Positions 16,800-20,188 of a DNA stretch of 20,188 nt are shown one piece after another. A model generated the notes under the pieces. It was given only the letters and a program-made list of their open reading frames with translations. It ran no database searches and was not told where the DNA came from. This stretch comes from DASPXY01 sp038227745 (GTDB taxonomy: Bacteria > Planctomycetota > Planctomycetia > Gemmatales > Gemmataceae): the NCBI GenBank assembly GCA_038227745.1, contig JBBRPS010000070.1, forward strand, positions 1 through 20,188, written 5' to 3'. Both the position numbers and the translations under genes were made by a program. The number at the start of each line of letters is the position of its first letter. Positions within the stretch are counted from its first letter, which is position 1.

Positions 16800-18389
16800 A
16801 TGAATGCGAAACTGTGGCCGCTGCTCCTCGCCCTTCTCGTGCTCGCCGTCTCCGCCCGCGGCCAGGAGTCGGTGCGCAACCTGAGCCGGCCCGGGCAGTA
16901 CAGCAAGTTCCTCACGCCGGGCCAGGTCGATCGCTGGCTTTTCGAGGGGGAGAAGGGCGAAACGATCATCGCTCACGTTGCCAGCAGGGAGTTCGACCCG
17001 ATCCTGGAACTGGTCAAGGGCGGGGCGAAGGACGACAAGCCCCTCGTGGAAGTGGACGACCCGGGCAACGAGAGTCGTTTCTCCCTCCGGCTGCCCGAGA
17101 AGGGCAAGTACGAAATCCGCGTCCACGCCTTCAAGTACCAGGGCGGCGGGAACTACACGCTCCAGGTGCGGCGCTTCCAGGCCAGACCCCTCGCCGTGGG
17201 CAAGCCCCTTATCGGCGCCTTCGACCGCGAGGGCAAGAGCTACTATTACTTCCCGGGCGCGAAGGGCCAGGTCCTCATCCCCGAGCTGAAGGGGGCGTCC
17301 TCTGAGGCATGGAAAATGCTCGACTTCAAGGGCCGCGAGATGAGAGATTGGGCCGGCACGGTGGCGCTCGAGGACGACGGCGAGTACTCCCTCGTCGTTT
17401 CCGGGCACCCGGAGTACCGCTACGACCTCCTGGTGCGCGAGGCGCGGCGGCAGGACCTGGCCCAGGGAAAGGGCCTGGCGGGCAGTCTGCAACAGGGAGA
17501 GCTGGACGTGTGGAGCTTCCAGGGCAAGCCCGGGGATTTTCGCCTCCTGGAAGTGGAGAAGAAGGGCGAGCTGCTGTCGCGGCTGATCTACGCGCCGCTG
17601 GAGAAGAAGAGCGAGCAGCGGATCGCGCGGCCGGGGGAACGGCCGGAAATCGCCCTGCTGCCGGTGGCCAGCCGGGGAGGCCGACTGCGCTTCGCCGCGA
17701 TCCTGGGCCGCGAAGGTAGGTATCAGCTGCAACTGCTGGCCGCGACTCCCGCCTCGTACAAGCTGACCGTGCGCGACCCCAGCGTGCCGGTCGCCTGGGG
17801 CCCGGAGGTCGAAGGGAACCTGCCCGTGGGCGGCGCCGCCTTCTACACCTTCAAGGCCGTGCCCGGCCAGCTCTTCCAGGCCGGCCTCGCTTCGCAGAAG
17901 TTCGTCCCCGTGCTGCGCCTTTACGATGTGCATGGGGGCCTCGTCGGCAGCAGCGGGGACGACGCCGACGGGTTGGCGGGCCGCATCACGCACATGGTCG
18001 TGAACGAGGGGCTGTACCGCTTGCAAGTGTCGTCGCTCGGCGATGGCGGCGGCGGCGACTTCCGCCTGGCGCTCAAGGAAACGAAGCTCAAGGAGTTGCA
18101 GGTGGGCGGGCGCGGCCAGGGGACGGTCCCGCCCGGCGCCATGGATTTTTGGGCCTTCCCGGGCAAGGAAGGGCAGACCGTGTTTCTCAGCGTCCGCTCC
18201 GCCGCGTTCGAGCCCACGGTCAGCCTCCGCAGTCCCGACGGCGTGCTCCTGGCCGTCGATAACAAGGGCAGTGCCGCAACGGGCAGCCTGTTGGCCCTCA
18301 AGCTGCCCAGGACGGGGCGGTACACCGTGTGGATCTCGCCGCGGCGCGGGGCGGGAGAGTATACGGTGCGATTGATCGACGGCGATTGA
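16800..18389 (+). CDS. secreted protein of five PPC-like beta-sandwich units
   Basis: A 529-residue exported protein. Signal peptide 1-21 (MNAKLWPLLLALLVLAVSARG). The mature chain is five tandem units of about 90-100 residues: about 28-125, 130-213, 220-324, 335-426 and 433-527. Each has the pattern 'VDRWLFEGEKGETI... ILEL... GKYEIRVHA', 'AFYTFKAVPGQLFQ... GLYRLQVSS', 'MDFWAFPGKEGQTV... GRYTVWISP'. This is the bacterial pre-peptidase C-terminal (PPC) fold, usually an appendage on secreted enzymes; here there is no enzyme domain, so a binding or matrix role is likely. The ribosome-binding site AGGAGG (16789-16794) is five bases before the ATG. Divergent from the phosphoesterase gene. Confidence 0.85.
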   Translation: MNAKLWPLLLALLVLAVSARGQESVRNLSRPGQYSKFLTPGQVDRWLFEGEKGETIIAHVASREFDPILELVKGGAKDDKPLVEVDDPGNESRFSLRLPEKGKYEIRVHAFKYQGGGNYTLQVRRFQARPLAVGKPLIGAFDREGKSYYYFPGAKGQVLIPELKGASSEAWKMLDFKGREMRDWAGTVALEDDGEYSLVVSGHPEYRYDLLVREARRQDLAQGKGLAGSLQQGELDVWSFQGKPGDFRLLEVEKKGELLSRLIYAPLEKKSEQRIARPGERPEIALLPVASRGGRLRFAAILGREGRYQLQLLAATPASYKLTVRDPSVPVAWGPEVEGNLPVGGAAFYTFKAVPGQLFQAGLASQKFVPVLRLYDVHGGLVGSSGDDADGLAGRITHMVVNEGLYRLQVSSLGDGGGGDFRLALKETKLKELQVGGRGQGTVPPGAMDFWAFPGKEGQTVFLSVRSAAFEPTVSLRSPDGVLLAVDNKGSAATGSLLALKLPRTGRYTVWISPRRGAGEYTVRLIDGD

Positions 18390-18576
18390 ACTCCCGCTCG
18401 CGTCTCCTTCCGCAGGCGCGGCTGAGTTCGGGGCCGAAAGGTATCAAGCGCGGCGCCCCTCCCCTGTCGAGTTCCGTTGCCTCCGACGCCGGCATCCGGT
18501 AAAGTGCATAATCCCTGAATGTTCGCGGCAGGAGTCGTCCCATGATCGGCCACGGCCGGCCAGGAAGGCAAGACGA

Positions 18577-18909
18577 ATGGCACCCCACTCCACCCCCCAG
18601 AGTCCGGGGAAAACGACCCCCCGAGACCGCTTCCCGCAGCTCGCCGCCGACTGGAAGGGAAGGTCGCGGCACCTGTCGAACGTCGCCCAGATGGCGATGC
18701 TGCCTGCGTACCAGCGCATCATCGGCATGGGCTGGGACGCGGTGCCGCTGATCCTCGAAGAGCTCCAGCGTGAGCCGGACCAGTGGTTCTGGGCCCTGGA
18801 GGCGATCACCGACGAAAACCCCGTCCCCCCGGAGGCGGCCGGCAAGGTCCGTCTGATGGCGCAAGCCTGGGTCGATTGGGGGAAGCAACACGGTCTCATC
18901 ACCCCATGA
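18577..18909 (+). CDS. small protein, first member of a coupled pair (unknown function)
   Basis: A 110-residue soluble protein with a distinctive core: MLPAYQRIIGMGWDAVPLIL, ELQREPDQWFWALEAITDEN, VPPEAAGKVRLMAQAWVDWG. I recall this pattern from planctomycete proteins that stand just before a DUF7689-type gene; no biochemical function is known to me. RBS AGGAAGG at 18562-18568, eight bases before the ATG. Its stop overlaps the next ATG (ATGA), so the pair is translationally coupled, resembling toxin-antitoxin or immunity layouts. The N-terminal 25 residues are Pro/Arg-rich and probably disordered. CATAAT at 18507-18512 may be a -10. Confidence 0.75.
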   Translation: MAPHSTPQSPGKTTPRDRFPQLAADWKGRSRHLSNVAQMAMLPAYQRIIGMGWDAVPLILEELQREPDQWFWALEAITDENPVPPEAAGKVRLMAQAWVDWGKQHGLITP

Positions 18910-19022
18910 TCGTCCACCCCGACTTCCCACGTCTCACCGCCGAGAACCATCGTATCACCAGCCCCGCGACGACCGACTACAACGTGGTGACTTTAGCCAC
19001 GCTGGACTCAGTAAATGAGTGA
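18906..19022 (+). pseudogene. truncated second member of the pair (DUF7689-type remnant)
   Basis: A 38-residue reading frame: MIVHPDFPRLTAENHRITSP then ATTDYN, then an unrelated tail and a stop. In related genes, as I recall them, the DYN is followed by CIAWAA and about 100 more residues with Trp-rich blocks. Here the conserved part ends after residue 26 (base 18983). The start overlaps the previous stop by ATGA. The break lies about 50 bases before the 30-bp inverted repeat at 19035-19104. Family assignment is from memory of the N-terminal motif; that it is a remnant is the more likely reading, but a genuine 38-residue peptide cannot be excluded. Confidence 0.6.
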
Positions 19023-19034
19023 GAGGGTTTGGAA

Positions 19035-19104
19035 GCGAGCGCGAAACGGCAAGCCAGGCGCGCTGTGCCGGCGGAGCGCGCCTGGCTTGCCGTTTCGCGC
19101 TCGC
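19035..19104. repeat. long perfect inverted repeat, 30-bp arms
   Basis: Bases 19035-19064 and 19075-19104 are perfect reverse complements around a 10-base spacer. This is the longest perfect stem in the window. It follows the truncated DUF7689-type gene and precedes the phosphoglycerate mutase gene. A terminator or a small repeated element are the main options; there is no T-run. Confidence 0.92.
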
Positions 19105-19175
19105 GCCACCCCTCCCAGCGCTGCACCCTCTCCCCCGAAGCGGGGCGAGGGGAGGAAGAACCCCGGCGCCCTCCG

Positions 19176-19181
19176 TATAAT
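19176..19181 (+). promoter_or_regulatory. candidate -10 box for the phosphoglycerate mutase gene
   Basis: A perfect TATAAT in GC-rich DNA, 42 bases before the ATG at 19224. No good -35 box is visible at the right distance, so confidence is limited. No Shine-Dalgarno sequence precedes the ATG. Confidence 0.4.
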
Positions 19182-19223
19182 CGCCACCAGTCAGCCCCGA
19201 CCGTTTTCACCGGACTTCAGCGT

Positions 19224-20188
19224 ATGAAATACGCCATCATCATCCCCGACGGCTGTGCGGACGAGCCCCAGGACGCGCTCGGCGGCAAGACCCCTTTGCA
19301 GGCGGCGCACACGCCGAACATGGACCGCGTCGCCCGCCAGGGCGTGGTCGGCCTGAGCGACAACGTGCCGCCGTCGCTCACGCCGGCCAGCGACGTCGCC
19401 ACCCTCAGCCTGTTCGGCTACGACCCGCTCGTCGTCTATACGGGCAGGGCGCCGCTGGAGGCCGCCGCCATGGGCGTCGCCCTCGGCCCCGACGACTGGG
19501 CCGTGCGCTGCAACCTCGTGACCGTCGAGCGCGAGGAGATGCGCGACTTCACCGCGGGCCACATTCCCAACGACGCCGCTCGCGCCCTGATGGCCACCCT
19601 CCAGGAGGAGCTCGGCGGCACGTTCCTGCCCGACCACGAGCAGATCCGCGGCATGCGCGTCGTGATGGAGTTTCACCCCGGCGTCAGCTACCGCAACCTG
19701 TTCGTGGTGCGCTGCCAGGGGGTGCCGGCGCTGTTCGACGCGACGACGAAGACGCAGCCGCCGCACGACGTCCCCGACCGGCCCATCGCGGACCACCTGC
19801 CCCGGGGCACGGGGGCGGAACTGCTGCGGAGCCTGATGGAGCAGAGCCGCGACTTGCTGCGCGACCACCTGGCCAACCAGGCCCGCGTCGCGCAGGGCAA
19901 GCGGCCGGCGACGCAGATCTGGCTCTGGGGCCAGGGGCGGGCGCCGCACCTGCAGCCTTTCGCCGACCGGTACGGCAAGCGCGGCGCCATCCTGAGTGCG
20001 GTGGACCTGGTGCGCGGCGTCGGCGTGCTGCTGGGCTGGGAGCGGATCGACGTGCCCGGCGCCACCGGCTACCTCGACACCGACTACGCCGCCAAGGGGC
20101 GCCACGGCGCCCTGGCGCTCAAGGACCATGACCTGGTCTGCGTCCACGTCGAGGCGCCGGACGAGGCGTCGCACGAGGGCCGGGCCGA
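19224..20188 (+). CDS. cofactor-independent phosphoglycerate mutase, archaeal type (partial)
   Basis: The first 321 codons of an alkaline-phosphatase-superfamily enzyme; the 3' end is outside the window (full length expected near 400). It interconverts 3- and 2-phosphoglycerate in glycolysis/gluconeogenesis without 2,3-bisphosphoglycerate; the same family was once annotated as a putative homoserine kinase. Motifs: KYAIIIPDGCADEP with metal ligand D9, GGKTPLQAAHTPNMDR, PASDVATLSLFGYDP with the phosphoryl-accepting S56, YTGRAPLEAAAMG, RCNLVTV, DFTAGHI, WLWGQGRAP, GYLDTDYAAKG and VEAPDEASHEG with D313 and H317 as metal ligands near the window end. ATG 19224 is exactly at the family start. A TATAAT lies 42 bases upstream. 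Confidence 0.92.
   Translation, partial: MKYAIIIPDGCADEPQDALGGKTPLQAAHTPNMDRVARQGVVGLSDNVPPSLTPASDVATLSLFGYDPLVVYTGRAPLEAAAMGVALGPDDWAVRCNLVTVEREEMRDFTAGHIPNDAARALMATLQEELGGTFLPDHEQIRGMRVVMEFHPGVSYRNLFVVRCQGVPALFDATTKTQPPHDVPDRPIADHLPRGTGAELLRSLMEQSRDLLRDHLANQARVAQGKRPATQIWLWGQGRAPHLQPFADRYGKRGAILSAVDLVRGVGVLLGWERIDVPGATGYLDTDYAAKGRHGALALKDHDLVCVHVEAPDEASHEGRA

Noticed and set aside
13855..16803. A 982-codon open frame on the plus strand opposite the phosphoesterase gene
   Set aside because: It is a composition shadow: Arg/Val/Ala-rich, no domain, and fully antisense to a protein with a signal peptide and clear motifs.

Overview
The window is very GC-rich, densely coding DNA. Its gene content points to a planctomycete, most likely Gemmataceae. 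The pointers are a YVTN-propeller/phosphoesterase fusion, a secreted protein built of PPC-like units, an RMD1-type (DUF155) protein, an HTH+EIIA fusion, an rsmH gene followed by a Pro-rich LysM-like protein instead of ftsL/ftsI, and small paired genes of a type I recall from Gemmata relatives. The assignment rests on recognising protein families; there is no rRNA, tRNA or CRISPR array here.

Layout. 1-3001 (+): a translationally coupled pair of proton-channel-like membrane subunits, one NuoL-like and one NuoM-like, with no other complex I genes beside them. A nested hairpin separates them from a convergent HTH/PTS-EIIA regulator (3068-3772, -). 3807-5828: a secreted protein of unknown function (-), divergent from a YpfJ-type zinc metallopeptidase (+). 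5853-6700: an intact antitoxin-like gene, a truncated PIN-domain (VapC) toxin, and about 320 bases of non-coding or decayed DNA. 6701-9686 (+): rsmH and a membrane-anchored Pro-rich LysM-like protein. 9701-11667: a YflT-like glycine-zipper stress protein (-), divergent from a multi-pass membrane protein (+). 13623-11790 (-): an apparent operon of a small His-rich membrane protein, an RMD1/DUF155 protein and a stand-alone OB-fold protein resembling the DnaE C-terminus. 16404-13810 (-): the propeller/phosphoesterase, divergent from the PPC-repeat protein (16800-18389, +). 18577-19022 (+): a second coupled small-gene pair whose second member is truncated. 19224-end (+): cofactor-independent phosphoglycerate mutase, cut by the window edge.

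Three things stand out. (1) Gene ends carry unusually long, GC-rich inverted repeats that differ in sequence but share one architecture: perfect arms of 28 and 30 bp, a 33-bp arm with one mismatch, and two shorter ones at convergent gene ends. (2) In both two-gene small modules (PIN pair, DUF7689-type pair) the first gene is intact, the genes overlap by ATGA, and the second gene is cut short beside an inverted repeat. (3) The NuoL/NuoM-like pair has a shortened NuoL and arginine at two NuoM positions where complex I has channel lysines. That suggests a dedicated ion- or bicarbonate-linked transporter rather than respiration. No single new system is proven; the best candidates are the antiporter-like pair with its EIIA neighbour and the truncated paired modules.
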